Shown here: piece by piece, positions 17,723-26,198 of the stretch
Position numbering within the stretch: the stretch's first letter is position 1
Layout of the letters: the number at the start of each line of letters is the position of its first letter
Assembly (NCBI RefSeq): GCF_001019615.1
Contig: NZ_JNBQ01000001.1
Coordinates: 496,001 to 560,000, forward strand
Length of the DNA: 64,000 bases
DNA from: Cellulosimicrobium funkei
Lineage (GTDB): Bacteria > Actinomycetota > Actinomycetes > Actinomycetales > Cellulomonadaceae
Direction of reading: 5' to 3'
Translations under genes and position numbers: made by a program
The notes under the pieces: generated by a model
Seen by the model: the letters and a program-made list of their open reading frames with translations, nothing else
Databases searched by the model: none
Told to the model about the DNA's origin: nothing

Positions 17723-18781
17723 GTGACCACCGTCTTCACCCCGGCCGCCCCGGGTTCCCCCGGCGCGCCCCGCGCGTCCTCTTCGGCCGCCGCGGCCGAC
17801 CCCGCCGCCGTACGACCCGGCGGCGCCGACGCACCGACCGGCCCTCCGCCGTCGGGCCCCGCCGACCGCGAGGTCCAGGCGCTGCACCGCAGCCGCCTGG
17901 GCGCGCGCCGGCGTCGACGGAACCTGCTGTGGGCGCTGCTGCTCGCGGGCCCGAACCTCGTGCTGCTGCTGGTGTTCGTCTACCGGCCGCTGCTCCAGAG
18001 CCTCTACCTCTCGACGCTCCAGTGGAACCTCGGGTCGCCGGTCGCGCGGCCGGTCGGGCTGGGCAACTACGTCGAGTGGTTCACCGCCCCGACGACGGGC
18101 CGCATCGTCACGACGACGTTCGTTTTCACGCTCGCCACGGTCGGCGGCGCGATGGTCCTCGGCCTGGGCCTGGCGCTGCTCCTCAACCGCCGCCTCAAGG
18201 GCCGCGGCGTCGCCCGGACCGTCGCGTTCGCGCCGTACGTGCTGTCGGGCTTCGCGGTCGGGATCCTGTGGCTGTTCATGTTCGACCCGCGCTACGGGCT
18301 GGTCCAGGAGCTGCTCGGCTGGGTCGGCGTCGCGTCGCCCCAGTGGTACACCCAGCGCCCGTGGCCGCTCGTGATGATCGTCGTCGTCTACCTGTGGAAG
18401 AACCTCGGGTACGTCGCCCTCATCTACCTGGCGGGACTCCAGTCGGTGCCCCAGGACCTCAAGGACGCGGCCGCGCTCGACGGCGCGTCGTCGGCGCGGG
18501 CGCTGCGCTCGATCATCCTGCCGCTGCTCACCCCGACGACGTTCTTCCTCGTCGTGACGATGCTCCTCGCGTCGCTCCAGTCCTTCGACATCATCAAGGC
18601 GATGACGCAGGGCGGCCCGCTCGGCTCGACGACGACGCTCATGTACTCGATCTACGAGGAGAGCTTCGTCAACGGGCGCGCCGGGTACGCGTCGGCGGTC
18701 GCCACGGTCCTGTTCCTCGTGCTGCTCGCGGTGACCGCGGTGCAGATGCGGTTCGTCCAGCGGAAGGTCCACTACGCATGA
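17723..18781 (+). CDS. ugpA: ABC sugar/glycerol-phosphate importer permease (UgpA/MalF type)
   Basis: 352 residues from GTG 17723, with an unusually long Ala/Pro-rich cytoplasmic N-terminus of about 60 residues. Six membrane helices follow, beginning LLWALLLAGPNLVLLLVFVYRPLL. The permease EAA-type loop DLKDAAALDGASSARALRSIILPLL contacts the ATPase. This is the first gene of the importer operon, and its stop overlaps the next start (ATGA). The ugp-type identity rests on family resemblance and on the glycerophosphodiesterase at the operon's end. No ATPase gene is present, so a shared MsmK/UgpC-type ATPase elsewhere is expected. No repressor gene is adjacent. Confidence 0.82.
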   Translation: MTTVFTPAAPGSPGAPRASSSAAAADPAAVRPGGADAPTGPPPSGPADREVQALHRSRLGARRRRRNLLWALLLAGPNLVLLLVFVYRPLLQSLYLSTLQWNLGSPVARPVGLGNYVEWFTAPTTGRIVTTTFVFTLATVGGAMVLGLGLALLLNRRLKGRGVARTVAFAPYVLSGFAVGILWLFMFDPRYGLVQELLGWVGVASPQWYTQRPWPLVMIVVVYLWKNLGYVALIYLAGLQSVPQDLKDAAALDGASSARALRSIILPLLTPTTFFLVVTMLLASLQSFDIIKAMTQGGPLGSTTTLMYSIYEESFVNGRAGYASAVATVLFLVLLAVTAVQMRFVQRKVHYA

Positions 18782-19695
18782 GCGCCGTCGCGCCCACCAC
18801 GACCGGGCGCCCCGAGACCGCGCCCGCCACGCCCGCCGCGCTCGCGCCGCGCGCCCCCCGCACCCCTCGTGGCCGACGGCGCAGCCTCCAGCCCGGCGGC
18901 TATCTTGCCCTGGTCCTCGCGACCGTCGTGCTCGGCGCGCCGCTGGCGTGGATGGTGCTCGCGAGCATGAAGACGCCCGCCGAGCTGTACACCGTCCCGC
19001 TGCAGTGGCTCCCGGGCAGCCTCAACCTCGGCAACTACGCCCAGGCGGCGGACTCGATCCCGCTCGGGCGGCTGCTCGCCAACAGCGTCGGGATCACGGT
19101 CGTGGGTGCAGGTCTCAAGGTCGCGCTGGGCCTCACGTGCGCGTACGCGCTCGTGTTCCTCGACTTCCCGTTCAAGAAGGTCGTGTTCGGCCTCGTCATC
19201 GCGACGCTCATGATCCCGCCGCAGATCACGATCATCCCCAACTACACGCTCGTCGCGAGCCTCGGGTGGCTCAACACCTACCAGGGCATCCTCGTGCCCG
19301 GCCTCGCGAGCGCGTTCGGGACGTTCCTGTTCCGGCAGCACTTCCTCACGCTGCCGCGCTCGATCCTCGAGGCCGCCGAGCTCGACGGCGCGGGCCACTG
19401 GCGCAAGCTCTGGCGGTTCGTCGTGCCGATGAGCACGCCGACGCTCGCCGCCGTCGCGCTCGTGTCCGTCGTGACGGAGTGGAACGACTACCTGTGGCCG
19501 TTCCTCGTCATCGACCGCCCGGACAAGATGACGCTCCCCGTCGGACTGACGCTGCTCCAGAACACCGACGGCATGACGAACTGGGGCGTGCTGCTCGCCG
19601 CGACGGTCGTCGTGACCCTGCCGATCCTCGTCGTCTTCCTCGTCCTCCAGCGCCGCCTCGTCGCGGGCCTCACGGCCGGCGCCGTCACCGGCTGA
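18778..19695 (+). CDS. ugpE: ABC importer permease (UgpE/MalG type)
   Basis: 305 residues from ATG 18778, overlapping the upstream stop by 4 bp, which indicates translational coupling. It has a Pro/Ala/Arg-rich N-terminus, then six membrane helices starting GGYLALVLATVVLGAPLAWM. The EAA loop ILEAAELDGAGHWRKLWRFVVP matches the MalG/UgpE family. It should pair with the preceding permease as the heterodimeric channel. A 10-bp hairpin follows its stop, before the binding-protein gene. Confidence 0.85.
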   Translation: MSAVAPTTTGRPETAPATPAALAPRAPRTPRGRRRSLQPGGYLALVLATVVLGAPLAWMVLASMKTPAELYTVPLQWLPGSLNLGNYAQAADSIPLGRLLANSVGITVVGAGLKVALGLTCAYALVFLDFPFKKVVFGLVIATLMIPPQITIIPNYTLVASLGWLNTYQGILVPGLASAFGTFLFRQHFLTLPRSILEAAELDGAGHWRKLWRFVVPMSTPTLAAVALVSVVTEWNDYLWPFLVIDRPDKMTLPVGLTLLQNTDGMTNWGVLLAATVVVTLPILVVFLVLQRRLVAGLTAGAVTG

Positions 19696-19701
19696 CACCC
19701 C

Positions 19702-19726
19702 GCGCCGTCGTGCCCGACGACGGCGC
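19702..19726 (+). terminator. Intra-operon hairpin between permease and binding-protein genes
   Basis: A perfect 10-bp stem (19702-19711 with 19717-19726) with a 5-nt loop sits 6 nt after the ugpE stop, inside the importer operon. It could protect mRNA ends or attenuate, letting the binding protein be expressed at a different level. No clear second promoter is visible in the remaining 125 bp. Confidence 0.5.
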
Positions 19727-19850
19727 CCGCCCTGTGCGGACCCACGCACCCGCGTGCCCGCGCACCACCACCGAGCTCCCCGGCCCGCCCGCAGCGGTCC
19801 GGGTTCCCCGAAGCGCACCGACACCCGGTGCACGACCTGAAGGAGCACCT

Positions 19851-21242
19851 GTGTCCCACCGCACCGCACCCGTCGGCCGGCCCGCGCGCCGCCGTCGGGC
19901 CCGCGCCGCAGCCACCGCCCTCACGGCGGTCACCGCCCTCGCGCTCACCGCGTGCGCCGGCCCGAGCGTGGCCGGGGCCGACGGCGCCGGCACCGCGGGC
20001 GACGAGTCGACGGCCGAGGCCGTCGACTGGTCCGCCGTCGAGCCCGCGTCCGAGATCACGTGGTGGAGCAACCACCCCGGCACGTCCCAGGAGATCGAGC
20101 AGGAGCTCATCGACCGGTTCGAGGAGGAGTCCGGCATCACGGTCAACCTCGTCACGGCCGGCGCCAACTACGACGAGGTGGCCCAGCGCTTCCAGGCCGC
20201 GTCGCAGACCGACGAGCTCCCCGACGTCGTCATCGCGTCCGACGTGTGGTGGTTCCGCTACCACCTCAACGACCAGATCCTGCCGCTCGACGACGTGCTC
20301 GAGTTCGTCGAGGCCGACGCCGAGGACTTCCAGCCCGCGCTCTACGCGGACTACGAGTACGACGACCAGCACTGGGCCGTGCCCTACGCGCGCTCGACGC
20401 CGCTGTTCTACTACAACAAGGACCTGTGGACGGCGGCCGGCCTGCCCGACCGCGGCCCCGAGACGTGGGCCGAGCTCGAGGAGTGGGACGCGTCGCTCAC
20501 GCCGCTCGTCCCGGCCGGCGGCTCGACGTTCGGCCTGTCCACCGGGCCGTCGTGGGGCGCGTGGTGGTTCGAGAACATGATCTGGGGCCAGGGCGGCGCG
20601 TACTCCGACGGGTTCGACCTCACGCTCGACTCGGAGGAGTCGGTCGCGGGCGGCCAGTTCCTGCACGAGCTGTTCCACGAGAAGGGCGTCGCGACGCTCT
20701 CCGCGGACGACGCGATGGTCGACTTCTCGTCCGGTCTCATCGCCTCGACCATCGGCTCGACGGGCTCGCTCAAGGGCGCGCTCGACGCGGCGTCGTTCGA
20801 GGTCGGCACGGCCTACCTGCCCGACGGCCCGGCCGGCGGCGGCACCCCCACCGGCGGGACCGGTCTCGCGATCCCGTCGTCGAAGTCGCCCGAGCAGCAG
20901 CTCGCCGCGGCGATGTTCCTCGCGTTCCTCACGAACACCGAGAACACCGCGTACTTCTCGCAGAACACCGGGTACATGCCGGTGCGCACGTCGGCCGTCG
21001 AGTCCGACACGATGAAGGCCATCTACGAGACGACGCCGCAGTTCCGCACCGCCGTCGACCAGCTCGCCGACAAGGCGCGCATCCAAGACGACGTCCGCGT
21101 GTTCGTCCCCGGCGCCGACGCGCTGCTCAACGAGGCGATCGAGCAGATCGTCATCGAGGGCGCGGACCCGGCGGCCGCGTTCGAGTCCGTCGCGCCGCGC
21201 ATCGAGACGGCGTACCGCGAGAACGTGGAGCCGTACCTGTGA
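19851..21242 (+). CDS. ugpB: Lipoprotein solute-binding protein of the ABC importer (UgpB type)
   Basis: 463 residues from GTG 19851, with AAGGAG at 19840-19845. The signal peptide ends in a lipobox, ALTACAG, so the protein is lipid-anchored outside the membrane. The mature region has the extracellular binding protein family 1 pattern: EITWWSNHPGTSQEIEQELI, FEEESGITVNLV, 'DVVIASDVWWFRYHLNDQI', 'PYARSTPLFYYNKDLW' and PETWAELEEW. It resembles UgpB-like proteins that bind glycerol 3-phosphate or its diesters; the ligand is inferred from the downstream phosphodiesterase. Its stop overlaps the next start (GTGA). Confidence 0.85.
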   Translation: MSHRTAPVGRPARRRRARAAATALTAVTALALTACAGPSVAGADGAGTAGDESTAEAVDWSAVEPASEITWWSNHPGTSQEIEQELIDRFEEESGITVNLVTAGANYDEVAQRFQAASQTDELPDVVIASDVWWFRYHLNDQILPLDDVLEFVEADAEDFQPALYADYEYDDQHWAVPYARSTPLFYYNKDLWTAAGLPDRGPETWAELEEWDASLTPLVPAGGSTFGLSTGPSWGAWWFENMIWGQGGAYSDGFDLTLDSEESVAGGQFLHELFHEKGVATLSADDAMVDFSSGLIASTIGSTGSLKGALDAASFEVGTAYLPDGPAGGGTPTGGTGLAIPSSKSPEQQLAAAMFLAFLTNTENTAYFSQNTGYMPVRTSAVESDTMKAIYETTPQFRTAVDQLADKARIQDDVRVFVPGADALLNEAIEQIVIEGADPAAAFESVAPRIETAYRENVEPYL

Positions 21243-22024
21243 CGGCGACGGCCCTCGCGCCCACGGGCGCCGCGCCGGACCGGGCCGCGCGCCCGCGCGT
21301 GATCGCGCACCGCGGCAACAGCTCGGTCGCGCCGCAGAACACGCTCGCCGCGTTCGAGGCGGCGTGGCGGTCCGGTGCGCACAGCATCGAGATCGACGTG
21401 CAGCTCACGGCCGACGGCGAGCCCGTCGTCATCCACGACGACACCGTGGACGCGACGACGTCCGGCAGCGGCACGGTCGCGCGGCTCGACCGCGCGGCGA
21501 TCCGGGCGCTCGACGCCGGGTCGTGGTTCTCCCCGGCGTTCGGCGGCCAGCGCGTGCCGACGTTCGCCGAGGTCGTCGACCTCCTCGTGCGGCGGCCGGG
21601 CACCGACCTGCTGCTCGAGCTCAAGGGGTCGTGGACGGTCGAGCAGGTGCGGCGCGTCACCGGGCCGATCCGCTTCGCGGGCATCGCCGACCGGGTCGTG
21701 GCGCAGAGCTTCTGGCCCGAGACGGTCGCGGCGCTGCGCGAGGCCGACCCGGGCCTGCGCCGCGGGCTGCTCGTCGCGTCGCTCGACGACGACGTGCTCG
21801 CGCGGTGCGCCGAGCTCGACGTCGTGACGTGCAACCCGATGGGCCTGCTCCTCCTCGAGGACCCGGGGCTCGTGCAGCGCGTGCACGACGCCGGACTCGA
21901 GGTCGCGGTGTGGACGCTCAACGAGCCCGCGCACTGGGCAGCCGCCGTCGAGCTCGGCGTGGACGCGATCATCACCGACCGCCCGGACCGCCTCGCGGGC
22001 TGGCTCTCGGCCCGCCCGGTCTGA
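21239..22024 (+). CDS. ugpQ: Glycerophosphodiester phosphodiesterase
   Basis: 261 residues from GTG 21239, overlapping the binding-protein stop. There is no signal peptide, so it is cytoplasmic like UgpQ. The GDPD TIM-barrel motifs are intact: VIAHRGNSSVAPQNTLAAF (His/Arg/Glu site), EIDVQLTADGEPVVIHDDTVD (metal ligands and catalytic His), LLLELKGSW, and the C-terminal VWTLNEPAHWAAAVELGVDAI. It hydrolyses imported glycerophosphodiesters to glycerol 3-phosphate and an alcohol. Its position as the last gene of the importer operon links uptake of phospholipid headgroups with their cleavage. Confidence 0.9.
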   Translation: MTATALAPTGAAPDRAARPRVIAHRGNSSVAPQNTLAAFEAAWRSGAHSIEIDVQLTADGEPVVIHDDTVDATTSGSGTVARLDRAAIRALDAGSWFSPAFGGQRVPTFAEVVDLLVRRPGTDLLLELKGSWTVEQVRRVTGPIRFAGIADRVVAQSFWPETVAALREADPGLRRGLLVASLDDDVLARCAELDVVTCNPMGLLLLEDPGLVQRVHDAGLEVAVWTLNEPAHWAAAVELGVDAIITDRPDRLAGWLSARPV

Positions 22025-22038
22025 GCGGGGGCCGCCCC

Positions 22039-22100
22039 CGCCGAACCCGGGGTTCCTCCTCACGCCGCGTGCTGCGTGGGGAGGGACCCCGGGTTCGGCG
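22039..22100. terminator. Long bidirectional hairpin between convergent genes (family B, copy 1)
   Basis: The stem is 27 bp (22039-22065 with 22074-22100) with two G-U pairs and an 8-nt loop. The outer arm reads CGCCGAACCCGGGG. It lies between the ugpQ stop and the stop of the convergent gene, so it can end transcripts from both strands. The outer arm is shared with the hairpin at 33754. Confidence 0.8.
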
Positions 22101-22117
22101 TCTCGTCTGGTGCCGCC

Positions 22118-22798
22118 TCACCGCACGACGATCGTCGTGACGACGTCGGTGACGCTCGGTCGGCGCGGCGTCGACCCGAAGCCGAACCGGACGGGCGGGT
22201 CGACGTCGCGCAGGTCGCCGAGCGGCTCCCCGTCCCACGTCGTCTCCGCCGCGACGAGCGCGTGGACGTCGGTCGCGCCGTAGTGCTCGACGCGTCCCGG
22301 CCCGGCGCTGCCGCGCGTGCGGACTCCGCGCAGCAGCACCCGCGCGACCGGGTCGGTCAGGGGAGTCAGGTGCCGCGACGTCGCGACGCGACGGGGCACC
22401 GCGCGCAGCACGTGCCCCAACGACGTCCGGGGCCCGACGGCGAGCCGCGCCTCGAGCGGCCCGGCCACCACGTGCCAGTCCGGCAGGCGGCCGCGGCCTG
22501 CCGCTGCTTCCGCCACGTTCCCGGAACCGGCGGCGAGCGCGGCGTCGGCCGCGTCCGTCGGCTCGCCCGTCACGGCGACCGGCGTCAGGACGACGCGGTC
22601 GAAGCGGTAGGTCGACGCGACGAGGTCCGCGACCTGCGGCGACGGCGCGAGCAGGAGGCGCTCGCCGTCGGGGCGCTCGACCATGACGTCGGCGAACGCG
22701 CCGAACGGCGACGCGTCCCAGCGTCCGACGACGACGCGCGTCCCGGACGCCGTGCCCCACCCCGCGATGCGGCCACGGAACCGCAGGACGCTCGACAT
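22118..22798 (-). CDS. Conserved hypothetical protein
   Basis: 226 residues from ATG 22798. TACGCT ends 6 nt before the start, so the gene is probably leaderless. The N-terminus MSSVLRFRGRIAGWGTASGT is followed by 'VVVGRWDASPFGAFADVMVE', 'LLLAPSPQVADLV' and a C-terminal VHALVAAETTWDGEPLGDLRDVD. There is no signal peptide, no membrane helix and no recognisable catalytic motif. The balanced composition and steady codon bias support a real soluble cytoplasmic protein. I do not recognise a function. It is convergent with ugpQ. Confidence 0.75.
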   Translation of the reverse strand: MSSVLRFRGRIAGWGTASGTRVVVGRWDASPFGAFADVMVERPDGERLLLAPSPQVADLVASTYRFDRVVLTPVAVTGEPTDAADAALAAGSGNVAEAAAGRGRLPDWHVVAGPLEARLAVGPRTSLGHVLRAVPRRVATSRHLTPLTDPVARVLLRGVRTRGSAGPGRVEHYGATDVHALVAAETTWDGEPLGDLRDVDPPVRFGFGSTPRRPSVTDVVTTIVVR

Positions 22799-22985
22799 CC
22801 CGGCAGCGTAGGTCCGCCACCCCGGGCACGCTCTCGCTCGGACGCGGGGCCGCGCACCTCTGCCCTTCCCACCGTGCTGCCTCCCTGCCCGTCACCGACG
22901 TGACCCCGCTCGGCGCGCGAGCCCCCGCGCGCGGCGCGACGCTCGGAGGAGGCGGCGACCGCCGTCGGGCAGCAGGAGGTGACCC

Positions 22986-23411
22986 GTGCCGAAGACCACG
23001 CGCGACGGCGACGCGAAGCAGTCCGAGATCCCGAGCACGCTGCAGCGCTCCGACGAGAAGGCGCAGCGCACGTTCGCCAAGGCCTACGACGCCGCGAGGG
23101 AGCAGTACGGCTCCGAGGAGCGCGCGCGACGCGTCGCGTTCGCCGCGCTCAAGCACACGCACGAGAAGATCGGCGACCACTGGGAGCCCAAGGACGAGCC
23201 CGGCCCGTCCGACGAGAGGGCCGAGGAGGGCGGCCTCGACTCGACCACGGACACCGCCGGCGGCGTCGACGCGAACGCGAGCAAGGCGCACCTGCTCGAC
23301 GTCGCGCGCCGCCTGGACGTCGACGGCCGGTCGACCATGACCAAGGACGAGCTCGTCGAGGCGATCCAGCGCGCCAACGACCGCGCGACCCGCCGCGCCC
23401 GCGGCGACTGA
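22986..23411 (+). CDS. ChaB-family protein with C-terminal Rho_N/SAP-like domain
   Basis: 141 residues from GTG 22986, preceded by AGGAGGT at 22974-22980, one of the strongest ribosome sites here. Residues 12-65 match the ChaB fold (IPSTLQRSDEKAQRTFAKAY, EEERARRVAFAALK-like, HTHEKIGDHW). After an acidic linker, residues 98-140 (AHLLDVARRLDVDGRSTMTKDELVEAIQRAN) form a Rho N-terminal/SAP-like nucleic-acid-binding helix pair. ChaB proteins are small stress-related proteins of uncertain role, and the fusion suggests nucleic-acid association. A 21-bp tandem repeat cluster starts 14 nt after its stop. Confidence 0.85.
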   Translation: MPKTTRDGDAKQSEIPSTLQRSDEKAQRTFAKAYDAAREQYGSEERARRVAFAALKHTHEKIGDHWEPKDEPGPSDERAEEGGLDSTTDTAGGVDANASKAHLLDVARRLDVDGRSTMTKDELVEAIQRANDRATRRARGD

Positions 23412-23424
23412 CCGCGGCCCCCCG

Positions 23425-23525
23425 CGACCACGCCTCTACCTCGCGCCACCACGCCTCTACCTCGCCGAGGTAGAGCTCTGGTCCGGCGAGGTAGAGCCCT
23501 GGTTCCGCGAGGTAGAGCCGTGGTC
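23425..23525. repeat. 21-bp tandem repeat cluster (family C), with two units inverted
   Basis: Five units of 19-21 bp: two read CGACCACGCCTCTACCTCG (23425-23464) and three read CGAGGTAGAGCYSTGGTYC (23466-23525), i.e. the opposite strand. The junction forms a palindrome, so the cluster can fold into a hairpin between the convergent ChaB and rnz genes. Related units occur at 46835 and 47066. Confidence 0.7.
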
Positions 23526-23548
23526 CTCGGGCGGTCGGCTCGTCGGCG

Positions 23549-24490
23549 TCAGGCGGGGCGACGGCGGTGGGGGACGCGCACGCGGTCGAGGTCCTGCGCG
23601 ACGGTGAGCTCGCCGTCGAACACCTCGCGCGCCTCGCGCCAGAACTCCGTCGGGTCGGGGTAGCGCTGCGAGAAGTGCGTGAGCACGAGGGACCGCACGC
23701 CGGCCTCGGCGGCGACGGTCGCGGCCTGCCGGGCCGTGAGGTGGCCCCAGCGCTCGGCCTGGTCGCGGTCGCGGTCGAGGAAGGTCGACTCGATGACGAG
23801 CAGGTCGACGCCGTCCGCGAGCCGGTGCACGGCGTCGCACAGGCGCGTGTCCATGACGAACGCGAACGACTGCCCGGGGCGCGGCCCGCTCACCTCGTCG
23901 AGGGTGACGGTCCGGCCGTCAGGCGTCGTGGCGCTGCCCGCGCGTCGCAGCTCGCCCACGGCCGGTCCGGCGAGCCCGTGGCGGGCGAGGAGCGCGGGGT
24001 CGAGCGACCGGCCGTCGGGCTCGTCGAGGCGGTAGCCCATCGCCTCCAGCGTGTGGTCGAGGCGCTCCGCGCGCAGCGTGAACCCCGGCTCGGGGCGCCC
24101 GGCCACGGGCGGGACGACGCCGTCCGTCGTGAGCGGCTGGAGCTCGAGGTGCCCGCGGCGGAAGTGGGCGCTCGCGTCGAGCAGGTGGTCGACCCACAGC
24201 TGCCCCGACGCCGGGTACGTCACCCCGATCGTGTGCCGCACGCCGTCGCCGCTGATGCGCTGGGAGACGCCCGCGAGGCCGAGGCTGTGGTCGCCGTGCA
24301 GGTGCGTGATCGCGATGCGCGTGAGGTCGGTCGCGGACACGCCCGCATACGTCATCTGCCGCTGCGTGCCCTCGCCGGGGTCGAAGAGGATCGCCTCGTC
24401 GTCCCAGAACAGGACGTAGCCGTTGTGGTTGCGCGTGCGGGTCGGGACCATGCTGGCCGTCCCGAGGACGACGAGCTCGCGGCGGGACAT
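23549..24490 (-). CDS. rnz: Ribonuclease Z (tRNA 3' processing)
   Basis: 313 residues from ATG 24490. CAGGCT ends 6 nt upstream, which fits a leaderless start. Metallo-beta-lactamase fold with the zinc motif [14 protein letters not shown], an N-terminal [31 protein letters not shown], the later ligands in [11 protein letters not shown] and a final [10 protein letters not shown]. These are the hallmarks of RNase Z, which cleaves the 3' trailer from tRNA precursors. Length is normal for bacterial enzymes. The gene is divergent from a histidine phosphatase gene and convergent with the ChaB gene. Confidence 0.9.
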   Translation of the reverse strand: MSRRELVVLGTASMVPTRTRNHNGYVLFWDDEAILFDPGEGTQRQMTYAGVSATDLTRIAITHLHGDHSLGLAGVSQRISGDGVRHTIGVTYPASGQLWVDHLLDASAHFRRGHLELQPLTTDGVVPPVAGRPEPGFTLRAERLDHTLEAMGYRLDEPDGRSLDPALLARHGLAGPAVGELRRAGSATTPDGRTVTLDEVSGPRPGQSFAFVMDTRLCDAVHRLADGVDLLVIESTFLDRDRDQAERWGHLTARQAATVAAEAGVRSLVLTHFSQRYPDPTEFWREAREVFDGELTVAQDLDRVRVPHRRRPA

Positions 24491-24582
24491 GGCCCCAGCC
24501 TGCCACGGCGCCTCTGCTCGTCGGGCGGCGCGTCGGGCGGCTCGTAGGGTGGCAGGAGACCGACCCCGAGATCCGGAGAACC

Positions 24583-25272
24583 ATGCGCCTGCTCCTCGTC
24601 CGCCACGGACAGACCCCGTCCAACGTCGCCGGCCTGCTCGACACCGCCCTGCCCGGGCCGGGCCTCACCGCCCTCGGGGCGCGCCAGGCCGCGGCGATCC
24701 CGGACGCGCTCGCGGACCGTGTCGTCGACGGAGTCGCGGTCTCGACGCTCGTGCGCACGCACCTCACGGCCGGGCCGCTGGCCGAGCGGCACGGCTACGA
24801 CCTGCTCGAGCTCGACGGGTTCCGCGAGGTCGACGCGGGCGACCTGGAGATGTCCGCCGAGCACGACGACCACGCGACCTACCTGGAGACGGTGTTCGCG
24901 TGGGGCCGCGGCGAGCCCGGCCGCCGGATGCCCGGCGGCCCCGACGGTACCGAGTTCCTCGCCCGCTACGACGACGCCGTCGCGGCCGTCGCGCGGACCG
25001 GGTGGGAGACCGCCGTCGTCGTGTCGCACGGTGCGGCGATCCGCGCGTGGGCGTGCGCGCGCGCCGCGGGCGTCGACGTCGACAGGCTCGCGTGGACCCC
25101 GCTCGCGAACACCGGGCTCGTCGAGGTCGAGGGGGACCCGGCGTCGGGCTGGCGGTTCGTCGGGCTGAGCGACGGGCCGCTGGGCGGCGCGTTCCTCGAC
25201 GACCTCGTCGCGGAGGACCCGACGGGCGAGTCCGTCGACGAGGAGGAGCGCCGCGCCGCGGCGGACGACTGA
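24583..25272 (+). CDS. Histidine phosphatase superfamily protein
   Basis: 229 residues from ATG 24583, with GGAGA 5 nt upstream. The N-terminus [21 protein letters not shown] contains the catalytic RHG motif. The partner residues appear in [16 protein letters not shown], the acid region [11 protein letters not shown] and the second His motif, [14 protein letters not shown]. The branch 1 phosphatase/mutase family covers many substrates, and none can be named from sequence. The acidic C-terminal tail ([19 protein letters not shown]) is unusual. It precedes the kyn operon by 57 bp on the same strand. Confidence 0.85.
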   Translation: MRLLLVRHGQTPSNVAGLLDTALPGPGLTALGARQAAAIPDALADRVVDGVAVSTLVRTHLTAGPLAERHGYDLLELDGFREVDAGDLEMSAEHDDHATYLETVFAWGRGEPGRRMPGGPDGTEFLARYDDAVAAVARTGWETAVVVSHGAAIRAWACARAAGVDVDRLAWTPLANTGLVEVEGDPASGWRFVGLSDGPLGGAFLDDLVAEDPTGESVDEEERRAAADD

Positions 25273-25301
25273 CCTCGACGCATCGCACAGATCTAGCGGT
25301 C

Positions 25302-25322
25302 GTCACGTTCGTGACATACGCT
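25302..25322 (+). promoter_or_regulatory. Leaderless kynA promoter with overlapping dyad
   Basis: GTCACG-TT-CGTGAC (25302-25315) is a 14-bp dyad. Immediately after, TACGCT (25317-25322) forms a -10-like box ending 6 nt before kynA ATG 25329. The dyad overlaps the -10/-35 spacer and is a reasonable operator for the PaaX-family regulator encoded at the operon's end; that link is inference. Confidence 0.5.
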
Positions 25323-25328
25323 CGGCGG

Positions 25329-26198
25329 ATGGCCGACGCACCGCTGCCCGCGCCGAACGAGCGCGCGCTCGAGTCCGACATCGTCACGGACCTGCGCGAG
25401 CAGATGACGTACGGGTCGTACCTGCACCTCGACACGCTGCTCGCCGCGCAGGAGCCCGTGAGCGACCCGGAGCACCACGACGAGATGCTGTTCATCGTCC
25501 AGCACCAGACGACGGAGCTCTGGCTCAAGCTCGTGCTGCACGAGCTGCTCTCCGCGCGCGACCTGCTCGCGGCCGACGAGCTGGGCGCCGCGCTCAAGCG
25601 CATCGCGCGCGTCAAGCATGTGCAGCGCACGCTCACCGAGCAGTGGTCCGTCCTCGCGACGCTCACGCCGAGCGAGTACGCGCAGTTCCGCGGGTACCTC
25701 GGGCACGCGTCGGGCTTCCAGTCGTGGCAGTACCGCGCGGTCGAGTTCCTGCTGGGCAACAAGAACGCGCGCATGCTCGACGTGTTCGACGCCGAGCCGG
25801 ACGCCCGCGCCGAGCTCGCCCGGCTGCTCGCCGAGCCGAGCGTCTACGACGAGTTCCTGCGCCACCTCGCGCGGCACGGCCACGAGGTCCCGCAGCGCGT
25901 CCTCGACCGCGACGTCACCGTCGCGCACACGCTCGACGACGACCTCGTCGAGGTCTTCCGCCGCATCTACGACGACCCGGAGACGTACTGGTCGGCGTAC
26001 GAGACGTGCGAGGAGCTCGTCGACCTCGAGGACAACTTCCAGCTCTGGCGGTTCCGCCACATGAAGACGGTGCTGCGCATCATCGGCACCAAGCGCGGCA
26101 CGGGCGGGTCGAGCGGCGTCGGGTTCCTCCAGAAGGCGCTCGACCTCACGTTCTTCCCCGAGCTGTTCGCGGTGCGCACCGAGATCGGGCGGTCGTGA
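25329..26198 (+). CDS. kynA: Tryptophan 2,3-dioxygenase
   Basis: 289 residues from ATG 25329. The heme dioxygenase signature is complete: [36 protein letters not shown] (substrate-side residues), '[27 protein letters not shown]', [21 protein letters not shown] (proximal heme His) and [11 protein letters not shown]. It opens the indole ring of L-tryptophan to N-formylkynurenine, the first step of the kynurenine route. It is the first gene of a four-gene overlapping operon; its stop overlaps the next start (GTGA). Confidence 0.95.
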   Translation: MADAPLPAPNERALESDIVTDLREQMTYGSYLHLDTLLAAQEPVSDPEHHDEMLFIVQHQTTELWLKLVLHELLSARDLLAADELGAALKRIARVKHVQRTLTEQWSVLATLTPSEYAQFRGYLGHASGFQSWQYRAVEFLLGNKNARMLDVFDAEPDARAELARLLAEPSVYDEFLRHLARHGHEVPQRVLDRDVTVAHTLDDDLVEVFRRIYDDPETYWSAYETCEELVDLEDNFQLWRFRHMKTVLRIIGTKRGTGGSSGVGFLQKALDLTFFPELFAVRTEIGRS

